A stretch of DNA of 64,000 nucleotides from Paracidovorax wautersii (GCF_031453675.1 NZ_JAVIZX010000001.1:3928001-3992000), one strand, 5' to 3'. Shown: positions 16,642 through 26,657, numbered from the stretch's first letter. A program made the numbers and translations. The notes: a model not told the origin generated them from the sequence alone.

Positions 16642-19242
16642 TCAGCAGGCGGGAGCGGCTTCGGCCTTGGCTTTCTCCGCGTACTCCTCGATCTGGTCGA
16701 AGTTCATGTAGCGGTACACGCTGGCCTTGTCCGCGTCGATGATGCCCATCTCCTTGAGGTACTCCTCCTTGGTGGGCAGCTTGCCGATGCGCGAGGCGAT
16801 GGCGGCCAGCTCGGCCGAGCCCAGGAACACGTTGGTGTTCTTGCCCAGGCGGTTCGGGAAGTTGCGGGTGGAGGTGGAGATCACCGTCGCACCTTCACGC
16901 ACCTGCGCCTGGTTGCCCATGCACAGCGAGCAGCCCGGCATTTCGGTGCGCGCACCGGCCGTGCCGAAGGCCGCATAGTGGCCTTCCTTAATCAGCTCGT
17001 TCTGGTCCATCTTGGTCGGCGGCGCGACCCACAGCTTGACGGGAATGTCGCGCTGGCCGCCCAGCAGCTTGGCGGCTGCGCGGAAGTGGCCGATGTTGGT
17101 CATGCACGAGCCGATGAAGGCTTCGTCGATCTTGGTGCCAGCCACTTCGGACAGGAACTTGGCATCGTCCGGATCGTTGGGGCAGCAGACGATGGGTTCC
17201 TTGATGTCGGCCAGGTCGATCTCGATGACGGCGGCGTATTCGGCGTCCTTGTCGGCTTCGAGCAGGTCGGGCTTGGCCAGCCAGGCTTCGACCTTCTCGA
17301 TGCGGCGCTGCAGCGTCTTGGCGTCGGCGTAGCCGTCGGCGATCATGTTCTTCATCAGAACGATGTTCGACGTCAGGTACTCCTTGATCGGCTCGGGGTT
17401 GAGCTTGATCGTGCAGCCGGCGGCCGAGCGCTCGGCCGAGGCGTCGGACAGCTCGAACGCCTGCTCGACCTTCAGGTCCGGCAGGCCTTCGATTTCCAGG
17501 ATGCGACCGGAGAAGGCATTGATCTTGCCGGCCTTGGCCACCGTCAGCAGGCCCTGCTTGATGGCGTACAGCGGAATCGCGTGCACCAGGTCGCGCAGGG
17601 TCACGCCGGGCTGCATTTCGCCCTTGAAGCGCACCAGGATGGACTCGGGCATGTCCAGCGGCATCACGCCCGTGGCGGCGCCAAAGGCCACCAGACCAGA
17701 GCCTGCGGGGAACGAAATGCCGATGGGGAACCGCGTGTGCGAGTCACCGCCGGTGCCCACGGTGTCGGGCAGCAGCAGGCGGTTGAGCCAGCTGTGGATC
17801 ACGCCGTCGCCGGGACGCAGGGCCACGCCGCCGCGGTTGCTGATGAACGCCGGCAGCTCGCGGTGGGTCTTCACGTCCACGGGCTTGGGATAAGCCGCGG
17901 TGTGGCAGAACGACTGCATCACCATGTCAGCGCTGAAGCCCAGGCAGGCCAGATCCTTCAGCTCGTCGCGGGTCATGGGGCCCGTGGTGTCCTGCGACCC
18001 CACCGTGGTCATGCGCGGCTCGCAGTAGGTACCGGGGCGCACGCCCTGGCCTTCCGGCAAGCCGACAGCGCGGCCGACCATCTTCTGGGCCAACGTGAAG
18101 CCGGCATTCGTCGTGGCCGGAGCCGTGGGCAGGCGGAACGCGGTGGATGCGCTCAAGCCCAGGAACTCACGGGCCTTGGCGGTCAGCGAGCGGCCGATGA
18201 TGAGGTTGATGCGGCCGCCGGCGCGCACTTCGTCGAACAGCACGTCGCTCTTGAGCTGGAATTCGGCCACGGTTCCGCCGTTCTTCACCAGCTTGCCGTC
18301 ATAGGGCAGCACGTCGATCACGTCGCCCATCTCCAGCTTGGAGACGTCCACCTCGATCGGCAGCGAACCCGAGTCTTCCTGCGTGTTGAAGAAGATGGGG
18401 GCGATCTTGCCGCCCAGCGTGACGCCGCCGAAGCGCTTGTTGGGCACGAAGGGAATGTCCTGGCCGGTGGCCCAGACGATGGAATTGGTGGCCGACTTGC
18501 GCGAGGAACCCGTGCCCACCACGTCGCCCACGTAGGCAACCAGGTGGCCCTTCTTCTTCAGGTCGTCGATGAACTGCATGGGGCCGCGCTTGCCGTCTTC
18601 CTCGGGCTTGAAGGCCGCGTCGGGACGGGTGTTCTTGAGCATGGCCAAGTAGTGCAACGGGATGTCCGGGCGGCTCCAGGCATCGGGTGCGGGCGACAGG
18701 TCGTCGGTGTTCGTCTCGCCGGGCACCTTGAAGACGGTGACGGTGATCTTCTTTTCGACTTCGGGGCGCGAGGTGAACCACTCGGCATCGGCCCAGCTCT
18801 GCATCACTTCCTTGGCCTTGGCATTGCCGGCCTTGGCCTTGGTCGCCACGTCGTTGAAGAAGTCGAACATCAGGAGCGTCTTCTTCAGCGCGTCGGCGGC
18901 CACGCCAGCGACTTCCGCATCGTCCAGCAGTTCGATCAGGGGGTGCACGTTGTAGCCACCCACCATGGTGCCCAGCAGCTCGGTGGCCTTGGCCTTGGAG
19001 ATCAGACCGACCTGGATGTCACCGTGCGCCACGGCCGCCAGGAAGCTGGCCTTGACCTTGGCAGCGTCGTCCACGCCCGGGGGCACGCGGTGGGTGAGCA
19101 GGTCCAGCAGGAAGGCGTCTTCGCCGGCGGGCGGGTTCTTGATCAGCTCGATCAGATCGGCCACCTGCTTGGCATCCAGGGGCAGCGGCGGGATGCCCAG
19201 CGCAGCGCGCTCGGCCACGTGGTCGCGGTAGGCTTTCAACAT
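16642..19242 (-). CDS. acnB: Aconitate hydratase B
   Basis: 866 residues, the standard AcnB length (E. coli 865). HEAT-like N-terminal domain, the swivel domain with [12 protein letters not shown], and the catalytic domains with the three [4Fe-4S] cysteines in [12 protein letters not shown] (about residue 711) and [11 protein letters not shown] (about 771 and 774). It interconverts citrate and isocitrate in the TCA cycle. GGAGAAGAAA lies just before the ATG. It is the last gene of the leftward run mdh-tam-lyase-unknown-acnB, 109 bases after its neighbour, so it may be fed from the mdh promoter and also have its own. Confidence 0.98.
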   Translation of the reverse strand: MLKAYRDHVAERAALGIPPLPLDAKQVADLIELIKNPPAGEDAFLLDLLTHRVPPGVDDAAKVKASFLAAVAHGDIQVGLISKAKATELLGTMVGGYNVHPLIELLDDAEVAGVAADALKKTLLMFDFFNDVATKAKAGNAKAKEVMQSWADAEWFTSRPEVEKKITVTVFKVPGETNTDDLSPAPDAWSRPDIPLHYLAMLKNTRPDAAFKPEEDGKRGPMQFIDDLKKKGHLVAYVGDVVGTGSSRKSATNSIVWATGQDIPFVPNKRFGGVTLGGKIAPIFFNTQEDSGSLPIEVDVSKLEMGDVIDVLPYDGKLVKNGGTVAEFQLKSDVLFDEVRAGGRINLIIGRSLTAKAREFLGLSASTAFRLPTAPATTNAGFTLAQKMVGRAVGLPEGQGVRPGTYCEPRMTTVGSQDTTGPMTRDELKDLACLGFSADMVMQSFCHTAAYPKPVDVKTHRELPAFISNRGGVALRPGDGVIHSWLNRLLLPDTVGTGGDSHTRFPIGISFPAGSGLVAFGAATGVMPLDMPESILVRFKGEMQPGVTLRDLVHAIPLYAIKQGLLTVAKAGKINAFSGRILEIEGLPDLKVEQAFELSDASAERSAAGCTIKLNPEPIKEYLTSNIVLMKNMIADGYADAKTLQRRIEKVEAWLAKPDLLEADKDAEYAAVIEIDLADIKEPIVCCPNDPDDAKFLSEVAGTKIDEAFIGSCMTNIGHFRAAAKLLGGQRDIPVKLWVAPPTKMDQNELIKEGHYAAFGTAGARTEMPGCSLCMGNQAQVREGATVISTSTRNFPNRLGKNTNVFLGSAELAAIASRIGKLPTKEEYLKEMGIIDADKASVYRYMNFDQIEEYAEKAKAEAAPAC

Positions 19243-19351
19243 TTTCTTCTCCGGTGGGTTCTAGTTTCTCAAGTGGGGCAAAGCTGCGCCCAAGGCGCTG
19301 CGTGCGGCAGCCACCCTGCGGGCGCGGCAGGGTGCGCCGCGGGAAGGCGAT

Positions 19352-19978
19352 TTACTTCGGATCGGGGTCGAGGACGCTGCGGGGCGGGTTCTTCTTGATG
19401 GCCTCGGCCACGAGCATCTGCTGCGGGCTCATGCATTCATCGGCCAGACGCTGCCCCGCCTTCTGGTTCATCAGCATGGACTTGTTGGCGATCTGCAGCC
19501 AGACCGCACCGCCGTTCTGGTCTTCCAGGCGCACCGTGCCGGTGGTCGTCGCCACGGGCGTCATGCGGTACTTGAAGCCCTTGCCTTCCAGGTTGAAGCG
19601 GCCGGGCGAAGCGGGATCGGCCTCGATGGTGACGTGCGCTCCCAGTTCGCAGTCGATGCGGCCGGTATACACGCGCTCGGCAATCGCCAGCTCGTCGGGC
19701 GACAGGGCGGCCTCGGCCGCCATGATGCCGGAGGCCACTTGGTTGGTGGCGCTCTTCAATTGGGTGCGGCTGCTGGTCGGCTTGGCCTTGGCCACCGTGG
19801 TCTTGTCCGCGGACTTGGCCTTGGCGGTGGACGACTTCTTGGCCGGGGCGTCGGACTTGGCCTTGGCGGCCGGCTTGGCGGCGGCCTTGGTTCCGGCCTT
19901 GGCAGGCTCGGAAGCGGTCTGCGCGAGCACCAGCGTGGGAGCCAGCAGCATCAGAGCGGAGGCGATCAGGTTCTTCAT
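19352..19978 (-). CDS. Exported Lys/Ala-rich protein of unknown function in the TCA cluster
   Basis: 208 residues. Signal peptide MKNLIASALMLLAPTLVLAQ; then a low-complexity Lys/Ala/Ser region (about residues 25-75, KPAAKAKS-type repeats, histone-like in composition); then a folded C-terminal domain of about 110 residues with one Cys near each end (IDCELGAHVTIEAD ... GQRLADECMSP) and beta-rich spacing between. The two cysteines could form a periplasmic disulfide. I do not recognise a named domain; the Cys-to-Cys beta layout faintly recalls MliC-type inhibitors, but this is a guess. AGGAG before the ATG supports the start. It lies between acnB and the CitE-like gene on the same strand. Confidence 0.8.
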   Translation of the reverse strand: MKNLIASALMLLAPTLVLAQTASEPAKAGTKAAAKPAAKAKSDAPAKKSSTAKAKSADKTTVAKAKPTSSRTQLKSATNQVASGIMAAEAALSPDELAIAERVYTGRIDCELGAHVTIEADPASPGRFNLEGKGFKYRMTPVATTTGTVRLEDQNGGAVWLQIANKSMLMNQKAGQRLADECMSPQQMLVAEAIKKNPPRSVLDPDPK

Positions 19979-20025
19979 GGGGACTCCTGCGTGAGGACGG
20001 AAGCGTGAAAAATGACTCGGAACGG

Positions 20026-21036
20026 TCAGTGGGAAAGGGGACGGGTGTCGGCAAACCAGCCGCGCGCCGCGTCGGGCAGCGCTCGGCCGGTCTGGTGGGC
20101 ACGCTCCAGGATCTGCCAGAAATAACGGTAACTGGCACGGTCGTGCAACACGCCGTCGGCGCTGATGGGGGCCCAGTCGGCACCGGCGGCGGCAGAGAGG
20201 ATACGGGACGCCAGCTCGATCTCCGCAGTCTGCGGAGCGAAGGCGGCCAGGATGGGGCGGATCTGCCCGGGATGGATGCTCCACATGCGGGTGAAGCCGA
20301 ACTCCTGCGCAGCCCGCTGCGCAGCGGCCTGCATGGCCTGCGGATCGTGGAATTCGGTCACCACACAATGCGAGGGCACCTTGCCGTGTGCATGGCAGGC
20401 CGCGGCGATCTCCAGCTTGGCGCGAACGACCAAAGGGTGCTCAAACTGGCCCTTGGCACTCATGCCGGCGGCCGGAATCGCGCCACCGTGCGCAGACACG
20501 AAATCCATCAGCCCGAAGCTCAGGCTCTGCACCCGCGGATGCGCCGCGATCTCGAACGCGCGCTGCACGGCGGCGGGTGACTCGATCAGGACGTGCAGCG
20601 GCAGGTGCCCTGCGCCGGCCGCCTGCAAAGCACGCTCGGCCTGCAGGACATCGTCGACCGACTCGACCTTGGGCAGCATCAGGTGGCAGAGGCGGTGGCC
20701 TGCCTCGCCGGCAATCGTGGCCACATCGTGGGCGAACGCGGGATGGTCCACCGCATGCACGCGGGCAGCCACGCGTGCCTCGGGAGCCGCATCCCGGGCC
20801 AGGGCGGCCACCAGCACGGCATGCTCTCGTTCCAGGCCCACGGGCGCTCCGTCCTCACAGTCGAGCGTCACGTCGAAAACGCAGTGGCCGTACTCCGCCG
20901 TCAGCTCGGCCTGCAACTGCAGGCTCTTGCGCATGCGCGATTCGACGCCGCTGTAGTGGTCGCAAACCGGCAGGCGATTCGCCCCCGCCTGCGCACCCAG
21001 CAGGATTTGCGCGGGATGGACGGACTGTGCGCTCAT
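20026..21036 (-). CDS. CitE-like (HpcH/HpaI family) CoA-ester lyase
   Basis: 336 residues. TIM-barrel lyase of the citrate lyase beta / malyl-CoA lyase superfamily: RKSLQLQAELT, FDVTLDCEDGAPVGLE, HLMLPKVESV, LIESPAAVQRA and FGLMDFVSAHG are the recognisable strands, with the metal-binding Glu and Asp in the last two. The start overlaps the tam stop by 4 bases (ATGA), so the two are coupled. Substrate is not settled by sequence: malyl-CoA, citramalyl-CoA and related 3-hydroxyacyl-CoA compounds are all possible. Its place between tam and acnB suggests a link with C4-C6 acid metabolism. Confidence 0.87.
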   Translation of the reverse strand: MSAQSVHPAQILLGAQAGANRLPVCDHYSGVESRMRKSLQLQAELTAEYGHCVFDVTLDCEDGAPVGLEREHAVLVAALARDAAPEARVAARVHAVDHPAFAHDVATIAGEAGHRLCHLMLPKVESVDDVLQAERALQAAGAGHLPLHVLIESPAAVQRAFEIAAHPRVQSLSFGLMDFVSAHGGAIPAAGMSAKGQFEHPLVVRAKLEIAAACHAHGKVPSHCVVTEFHDPQAMQAAAQRAAQEFGFTRMWSIHPGQIRPILAAFAPQTAEIELASRILSAAAGADWAPISADGVLHDRASYRYFWQILERAHQTGRALPDAARGWFADTRPLSH

Positions 21037-21809
21037 GAGGGCCTGCGCGCGATGAGGAACATGCGCGGGAATGCCAGCAGTCGGCTGCCGTCGCTGCGCA
21101 CCGCGTAGGCCGCGTCGATGCGCTGTTCGTACTCGGCCAGATAGCTGGCCTTCAGGGGCTCGGTCAGCGGATCGATGAAGGGGCGCAGCCCGGTGCTGCG
21201 CACCCACTCGACGATGGCGCCGGCCGAGGGCATGACATGCTGGTACACGGCGTGCCAGACGTCCACATGGCTGGCATGCGGCGCCAGCCAGTCGTAATAG
21301 GTACCGATGCCAAAGAGATCGGTGCGCAGCCGCTCGGCATCTCCGATGGCATCACGCCACGGCGAGAGCTTCGCAACCTCGCGCATCAGGCGATGGGTGG
21401 GTTCATCACGGTTGTCCGGCATCTGGACGGCCAGCACGCCGCCGGGAGCCAGGCTGCGCAACAGCCGCGGAAAGAGTTGTTCATGCCCGCCCACCCATTG
21501 CAGGGCAGCGTTGGCATAGATCAGGTCGGGAGCCTCGTCGGGCACCCATTGGGCGATATCGCCCTGCACGAAGTCCACGCCGGGCAGCCGCGCGCGCGCG
21601 CTGGCCAGCATGGCTTCGGAACTGTCCAGCCCGGTCACCCGGGCCTGGGGATAGCGCTGCACCAGCAGTTCCGTGGAATTGCCCGGCCCGCATCCGAGGT
21701 CCACCACGCGGGTGGGCGCCGGGTGCGGCACGCGTGCCAACAGCTCCTGGGCCGGGCGCGTGCGCTCGTCCTCGAAGCGTCGGTAGAGCGCGGGATTCCA
21801 GTCGGCCAT
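21033..21809 (-). CDS. tam: Trans-aconitate 2-methyltransferase
   Basis: 258 residues, E. coli Tam size. The start [20 protein letters not shown] and the S-adenosylmethionine motif [15 protein letters not shown] (about 34-48) with NAALQWV match Tam closely. Tam methylates trans-aconitate, a spontaneous isomer of cis-aconitate that inhibits aconitase. It starts 21 bases after mdh and lies in the same run as acnB, which gives a clear functional reason for the grouping. Confidence 0.95.
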   Translation of the reverse strand: MADWNPALYRRFEDERTRPAQELLARVPHPAPTRVVDLGCGPGNSTELLVQRYPQARVTGLDSSEAMLASARARLPGVDFVQGDIAQWVPDEAPDLIYANAALQWVGGHEQLFPRLLRSLAPGGVLAVQMPDNRDEPTHRLMREVAKLSPWRDAIGDAERLRTDLFGIGTYYDWLAPHASHVDVWHAVYQHVMPSAGAIVEWVRSTGLRPFIDPLTEPLKASYLAEYEQRIDAAYAVRSDGSRLLAFPRMFLIARRPS

Positions 21810-21830
21810 GCTCAGGTGGGTCGCCAGCGA

Positions 21831-22817
21831 TTACAGCAGGTGCTTGACGCCGTCTTGCTCGCCTTGCAGTTCGGCCAGCGTCTTGTTGATGGCTTCTTGC
21901 GAGAAGGCATCGATCTCCAGGCCTTCGACGATCTTGTACTCGCCGTTTTCCGTGGTGACGGGGAAGCCGAACACGATGCCGGCAGGAATGCCGTACTCGC
22001 CATTGGAAGGCACGCCCATGGTGACCCACTCGCCATTGGAGCCCAGGGCCCAGTCACGGATGTGGTCGATAGCGGCGTTGGCGGCCGAAGCTGCCGACGA
22101 CAGGCCACGGGCGGCGATGATCGCGGCACCGCGCTTGCCCACGGTGGGCAGGAAGGTCTCGGCGTTCCAGACCTGGTCGTTCACCAGGTCCTTGATCGAC
22201 TTGCCGTTGGTGGTGGCGAAGCGGTAGTCGGCGTACATGGTGGGCGAGTGGTTGCCCCACACGGTCAGCTTCTTGATGTCGCCGACCTTGGTGCCGGTCT
22301 TGGCGGCCAGTTGCGAGGCAGCGCGGTTGTGGTCCAGGCGCAGCATGGCGGTGAAATTCTTGGCCGGCAGATCGGGCGCCGACTTCATGGCGATGTAAGC
22401 GTTGGTGTTGGCGGGGTTGCCGACCACCAGCACCTTGACGTTGCGCGATGCCACGGCGTTCAGGGCCTTGCCCTGGGCGGTGAAGATCTGGGCGTTGGCG
22501 GCGAGCAGGTCGGCACGCTCCATGCCGGGGCCGCGGGGACGGGCGCCCACCAGCAAGGCGTAGTCGGTGTCCTTGAAGGCTTGCAGCGGGTCGCTGTGGG
22601 CTTCGATGCCGGCCAGCAGCGGGAACGCACAGTCTTCCAGCTCCATGATCACGCCCTTCAGCGCGTTCTGGGCCTTCTCATCCGGGATTTCCAGCAGTTG
22701 CAGGATGACGGGCTGGTCCTTGCCCAGCATTTCGCCGGAGGCAATGCGGAACAGCAGGGCGTAACCGATTTGGCCTGCGGCGCCGGTAACGGCAACACGG
22801 ACGGGCTTCTTGCTCAT
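21831..22817 (-). CDS. mdh: Malate dehydrogenase (NAD)
   Basis: 328 residues, the betaproteobacterial cytosolic-type Mdh. N-terminal Rossmann motif [21 protein letters not shown], substrate Arg in [25 protein letters not shown] and catalytic His in [19 protein letters not shown] lies 8 bases before the ATG at 22817. It oxidises malate to oxaloacetate. It is the first gene of the leftward TCA run and is transcribed away from gntR. Confidence 0.98.
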   Translation of the reverse strand: MSKKPVRVAVTGAAGQIGYALLFRIASGEMLGKDQPVILQLLEIPDEKAQNALKGVIMELEDCAFPLLAGIEAHSDPLQAFKDTDYALLVGARPRGPGMERADLLAANAQIFTAQGKALNAVASRNVKVLVVGNPANTNAYIAMKSAPDLPAKNFTAMLRLDHNRAASQLAAKTGTKVGDIKKLTVWGNHSPTMYADYRFATTNGKSIKDLVNDQVWNAETFLPTVGKRGAAIIAARGLSSAASAANAAIDHIRDWALGSNGEWVTMGVPSNGEYGIPAGIVFGFPVTTENGEYKIVEGLEIDAFSQEAINKTLAELQGEQDGVKHLL

Positions 22818-22911
22818 GTGAGAACTCCAGAAAGAATGAAGAAACGGGCGTGGATGCAAGGTTGCACCAGCGCCAGTCATCAGCAGCCCGTGCCCTGCAA
22901 AACAGCCTTGG

Positions 22912-22941
22912 AGTGTACCGCTGATTCATGCGCAGGGTCAA
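22912..22941 (-). promoter_or_regulatory. Sigma70-type promoter for mdh
   Basis: On the minus strand: -35 TTGACC (22941-22936), an 18-base spacer and -10 TACACT (22917-22912). The -10 lies about 95 bases before the mdh ATG. The operator palindrome at 22953-22964 sits just upstream of this -35. Confidence 0.7.
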
Positions 22942-22942
22942 T

Positions 22943-22970
22943 TTGTCTTATGTCTTATATAAGATATGAT
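22943..22970 (+). promoter_or_regulatory. Sigma70-type promoter for gntR
   Basis: TTGTCT (22943-22948), a 16-base spacer and TATGAT (22965-22970), about 50 bases before the regulator's ATG. The operator palindrome fills the spacer, so binding there should block polymerase and repress the regulator gene. Confidence 0.65.
22946..22964. promoter_or_regulatory. Candidate GntR operator in the mdh/gntR divergent region
   Basis: TCTTATATAAGA (22953-22964) is a perfect 12-bp palindrome. A further TCTTA half-site lies 7 bases upstream (22946-22950), giving three half-sites at 7-base steps. GntR-family proteins bind short AT-rich palindromes as dimers, and the site lies between two divergent promoters next to a GntR gene. 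I found no second copy elsewhere in the window. Confidence 0.65.
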
Positions 22971-23021
22971 CTCTGCGTTGACCGGCTGCCGACATGGCGG
23001 GCGGCTCGCCTCCTCCGCTCC

Positions 23022-23810
23022 ATGTCCTCCACGCCCTTCGCCACCTCCGACAGCGCCACCCCACCCCAGGGCGCGGGCGCCGCCACGCCGGCGTTCAGCC
23101 CCCTGTACCAGCAGATCAAGGCATTGATCCTGCACAGCCTGCAGCACGGCGAGTGGAAGCCCGGCGAGGCCATCCCCAGCGAAATCGAACTGGCCGCCCG
23201 CTTCAGGGTGAGCCAGGGCACCGTGCGCAAGGCCATCGACGAACTCGCCGCGGAAAACCTGGTGATGCGCCGCCAGGGCAAGGGGACGTTCGTCGCCACC
23301 CATGCCGAGCGGCATGTGCAGTACCGGTTCCTGAAACTGCAGCCCGACGTGGGCGACGCGCGCGAGGAAGGCCCGGCCCAGCGCCGCATCCTGGAGTGCC
23401 GGCGCATGCGCGCCACGGCGGAGATCGCCCGCTCGCTGGCGCTGCGCACCGGCGACCCGCTCATCCAGGTGCGCCGGGTGCTGTCGTTCAGCCACATACC
23501 AACCATCCTCGAAGACATCTGGCTGCCCGGCCAGGCGTTCAAGGGCCTGACGGCCGAGCAGATGGCCGATTACCAGGGGCCGACCTACGCGATGTTCGAG
23601 CTGGACTTCGGCGTACGCATGGTGCGCGCCCAGGAAAAAATTCGGGCCGTGGTGCCGGACGAGGGCCAGGCGCAGTGCCTGGAAATTCCCGCCACCACGC
23701 CCCTGCTGAGCGTGGAGCGCATCGCCTATACCTACAACGACGTTCCCATGGAGTTACGACGCGGCCTGTACCGCACCGACACGCACCACTACCGCAATGA
23801 CCTGAGCTGA
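23022..23810 (+). CDS. GntR-family regulator, HutC/UTRA subfamily
   Basis: 262 residues. N-terminal winged HTH (LYQQIKALILHSLQHGEWKP, then IPSEIELAARFRVSQGTVRK and the wing MRRQGKGTFVA) followed by a UTRA ligand domain (about 95-250). It precedes sdhC by 131 bases and is divergent from mdh, an arrangement I know to be common in Burkholderiales. It is the likely regulator of this TCA locus, sensing an unknown small acid. ATG 23022 was chosen as the last in-frame start before the HTH; no strong ribosome site is seen and the frame is open far upstream. Confidence 0.92.
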   Translation: MSSTPFATSDSATPPQGAGAATPAFSPLYQQIKALILHSLQHGEWKPGEAIPSEIELAARFRVSQGTVRKAIDELAAENLVMRRQGKGTFVATHAERHVQYRFLKLQPDVGDAREEGPAQRRILECRRMRATAEIARSLALRTGDPLIQVRRVLSFSHIPTILEDIWLPGQAFKGLTAEQMADYQGPTYAMFELDFGVRMVRAQEKIRAVVPDEGQAQCLEIPATTPLLSVERIAYTYNDVPMELRRGLYRTDTHHYRNDLS

Positions 23811-23941
23811 GGCACCCACGTCCTCTCCGGCGTCTCGAAAATACGCAGTCCCCACAACGCCCCCTTGCTGCATTGCAATAGAATTTTGGGCTGTCTGCAC
23901 CCGCGCAATTACAACGCAGTTACATCCACGAAAGCACCGCC

Positions 23942-24376
23942 ATGACCGAGCTAGCCAAAAAACGGCCTGAATTTCGCAACATCAACGCCATCACGGATCT
24001 GCCGACCTACCGGCTGCCGGCTGCCGGCTGGGTGTCCATCCTGCACCGCGTGAGCGGCGTCATCATGTTCGTGCTGCTGCCGTTCATCCTCTGGCTGTTC
24101 GACACCTCGGTGTCTTCCGAAATCTCCTTCGCCCGCTTCACGGCGGCCTTCACGGCCGGCATCGGCTTCGTTCCCGGCTGGTTCGTCAAGCTCGTGACGC
24201 TGGCCATCATCTGGGCCTACCTGCACCACTTCACCGCCGGCCTGCGCCACCTGTGGATGGACGTGAGCCACGACGCCGTGAGCAAGCAGTTCGGCAAGAC
24301 CTCGGCCGTCGTCACGCTGGCCCTCAGCCTGGGCCTGACCGTGGTCCTGGGCGCCAAGCTGTTCGGCCTGTACTGA
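23942..24376 (+). CDS. sdhC: Succinate dehydrogenase cytochrome b556 subunit
   Basis: 144 residues, three membrane helices. The N-terminal RLPAAGWVSILHRVSGVIMF and the haem-ligand region HHFTAGLRHLWMD match the SdhC signature. It anchors the SdhAB dimer to the inner membrane and helps form the quinone site and haem b site with SdhD. First gene of sdhCDABE-gltA. Confidence 0.96.
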   Translation: MTELAKKRPEFRNINAITDLPTYRLPAAGWVSILHRVSGVIMFVLLPFILWLFDTSVSSEISFARFTAAFTAGIGFVPGWFVKLVTLAIIWAYLHHFTAGLRHLWMDVSHDAVSKQFGKTSAVVTLALSLGLTVVLGAKLFGLY

Positions 24377-24431
24377 GGCTTGCCGGTACCCGCCTCGCCC
24401 CGCACATCCAAAACAAGATAAGGAAGACCCC

Positions 24432-24797
24432 ATGTCCGTGAATTACGGCTCCAAGCGCACCGTCGTCGGTGCCCACTACGGTACGCGCGACTGGCTGAGC
24501 CAGCGCGTGACGGCAGCCCTGATGGCGCTGTTCACCATCGTTCTGCTCGCCCAGTTGATCTTCACCTCCGGCCCGATCGGCTACGACCGCTGGGCCGGCA
24601 TCTTCTCCGCTCAGTGGATGAAGGTGCTGACGCTGTCGGTCATCGTCGCCCTCGCGTGGCACGTATGGGTCGGCATCCGCGACGTGTTCATGGACTACGT
24701 CAAGCCCGTGGGCCTGCGCCTGGCCTTGCAGGCATTCAGCATTTTCTGGCTGGTCGGCTGTGCCGGCTGGGGCATCCAGGTTCTCTGGCGTCTCTGA
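24432..24797 (+). CDS. sdhD: Succinate dehydrogenase membrane anchor subunit
   Basis: 121 residues, three membrane helices. GTRDWLSQRVTAALMALFTI and AWHVWVGIRDVFMDYVKPVG are the SdhD hallmarks; the latter contains the His haem ligand and the Asp-Tyr near the quinone site. AAGGAAG precedes the ATG. It lies between sdhC and sdhA with short gaps. Confidence 0.96.
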   Translation: MSVNYGSKRTVVGAHYGTRDWLSQRVTAALMALFTIVLLAQLIFTSGPIGYDRWAGIFSAQWMKVLTLSVIVALAWHVWVGIRDVFMDYVKPVGLRLALQAFSIFWLVGCAGWGIQVLWRL

Positions 24798-24823
24798 TTC
24801 CCCGCGACTGAAGGCAAACAACA

Positions 24824-26629
24824 ATGAGCTATACCAAAGCGAACATCACCACGCGCAAGTTCGACGTCGTCATCGTCGGCGCGGGCGGCTCCGGCATGCG
24901 TGCCGCCCTCGAACTCTCGCGCGCCGGCCTGAACGTGGCCTCGCTGTCCAAGGTGTTCCCCACCCGCTCCCACACCGTGGCGGCGCAGGGCGGCGTGTCG
25001 GCCTCCCTGGGCAACATGTCCGAGGACAACTGGCACTACCACTTCTACGACACCATCAAGGGCTCCGACTGGCTGGGCGACCAGGACGCCATCGAGTTCA
25101 TGTGCCGTGAAGCACCCAACGTGGTGATCGAGCTCGAGCACTTCGGCATGCCGTTCGATCGCAACCCCGATGGCACGATCTACCAGCGCCCGTTCGGCGG
25201 CCACACCGCCAACTATGGCGAAAAGCCCGTGCAGCGCGCCTGCGCCGCGGCCGACCGTACCGGCCACGCCATGCTGCACACGCTGTACCAGCAGAACGTC
25301 AAGTCCAAGACCAACTTCTTCGTCGAATGGATGGCGCTGGATCTGATCCGCAACACGCAGGGCGACGTGGTGGGCGTGACGGCACTCGAGCTGGAAACCG
25401 GCGAGCTGTACCAGTTGCACGCCAAGGCCGTGCTGCTGGCCACCGGTGGCGCGGGCCGCATCTTCGCGGCCTCCACCAACGCCTTCATCAACACCGGTGA
25501 CGGCCTGGGCATGGCGGCACGCGCCGGCATCCCGCTGCAGGACATGGAGTTCTGGCAGTTCCACCCCACCGGCGTGGCCGGCGCTGGTGTGCTGCTGACC
25601 GAAGGCTGCCGCGGCGAAGGCGCCATCCTGCTCAACAGCAACGGTGAACGCTTCATGGAGCGCTACGCGCCCACGCTGAAGGACCTGGCACCGCGCGACT
25701 TCGTGTCCCGCTCCATGGACCAGGAAATCAAGGAAGGTCGCGGCTGCGGTCCCAACAAGGACTACATCCTGATGAAGCTGGACCACCTGGGCGCCGACAC
25801 CATCCGCAAGCGCCTGCCCTCGGTGGAAGAAATCGGCCACAACTTCGCCAACGTGGACATCACGAAGGAGCCGATCCCCGTGGTGCCCACCATCCACTAC
25901 CAGATGGGCGGCATTCCGACCAACATCAACGGCCAGGTCGTCGTGCACGACGGCGTGCAGAACAAGATCGTCAACGGCCTGTACGCGGTGGGCGAATGCT
26001 CCTGCGTGTCGGTGCACGGCGCCAACCGCCTGGGCACCAACTCGCTGCTCGACCTGCTGGTGTTCGGCAAGTCGGCGGGCCGCCACATCGTCGAGTTCGT
26101 CAAGGGCTCGGGCGAGCGCCAGCCGTTGCCGGCCGACGGCGCCGACCGCACCCTGGCACGCCTGAACCAGCTCCAGGAATCGAACGAAGGCACCTACGCC
26201 CAGGACATCGCCAACGACATCCGCGCCACGATGCAGCAGCACGCTGGCGTGTTCCGCACGCAGGCCAGCATGGACGAAGGCGTGGTCAAGGTGAACGGCA
26301 TCCGCGAACGTGTGGGTGCGGTCACGCTCAAGGACAAGTCCAAGGTCTGGAACACCGCGCGCATGGAAGCGCTGGAAGTGGACAACCTCATCGAAGTGGC
26401 CCAGGCCACGATGACGTCCGCTGCCGCCCGCACCGAATGCCGCGGCGCCCACACGGTGTACGACTACGAGCACCCGGCCGACCATCCCGAGTTCCCGCTC
26501 GGCCGCAACGACAAGGAGTGGATGAAGCACACGCTGTGGCACAGCGCTGACAACAGCCTCACCTACAAGCCGGTCAACCTGAAGCCCCTCACGGTGGACA
26601 GCGTGCCCCCGAAGGTCCGTACGTTCTGA
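24824..26629 (+). CDS. sdhA: Succinate dehydrogenase flavoprotein subunit
   Basis: 601 residues. FAD dinucleotide motif VVIVGAGGSGMRAALELS, the covalent FAD His in RSHTVAAQGGVSASLGN, active-site FHPTGVAGAGVLLTEGCRGE and GERFMERYAPT, and HGANRLGTNSLLDLLVFG. It oxidises succinate to fumarate on the cytoplasmic face of Complex II. All catalytic motifs look intact. Confidence 0.98.
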   Translation: MSYTKANITTRKFDVVIVGAGGSGMRAALELSRAGLNVASLSKVFPTRSHTVAAQGGVSASLGNMSEDNWHYHFYDTIKGSDWLGDQDAIEFMCREAPNVVIELEHFGMPFDRNPDGTIYQRPFGGHTANYGEKPVQRACAAADRTGHAMLHTLYQQNVKSKTNFFVEWMALDLIRNTQGDVVGVTALELETGELYQLHAKAVLLATGGAGRIFAASTNAFINTGDGLGMAARAGIPLQDMEFWQFHPTGVAGAGVLLTEGCRGEGAILLNSNGERFMERYAPTLKDLAPRDFVSRSMDQEIKEGRGCGPNKDYILMKLDHLGADTIRKRLPSVEEIGHNFANVDITKEPIPVVPTIHYQMGGIPTNINGQVVVHDGVQNKIVNGLYAVGECSCVSVHGANRLGTNSLLDLLVFGKSAGRHIVEFVKGSGERQPLPADGADRTLARLNQLQESNEGTYAQDIANDIRATMQQHAGVFRTQASMDEGVVKVNGIRERVGAVTLKDKSKVWNTARMEALEVDNLIEVAQATMTSAAARTECRGAHTVYDYEHPADHPEFPLGRNDKEWMKHTLWHSADNSLTYKPVNLKPLTVDSVPPKVRTF

Positions 26630-26657
26630 TCCCCACGCAGCCTCACGAGAACCCCAC

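Noticed and set aside
15679-19398. A 1,239-codon plus-strand open frame
   Set aside because: It is the shadow of acnB on the opposite strand; acnB has every family motif and normal length.
19352-19978. Histone H1-like DNA-binding protein
   Set aside because: The KPAAKAK-rich tract resembles bacterial H1-like proteins, but a clear signal peptide directs it out of the cytoplasm.
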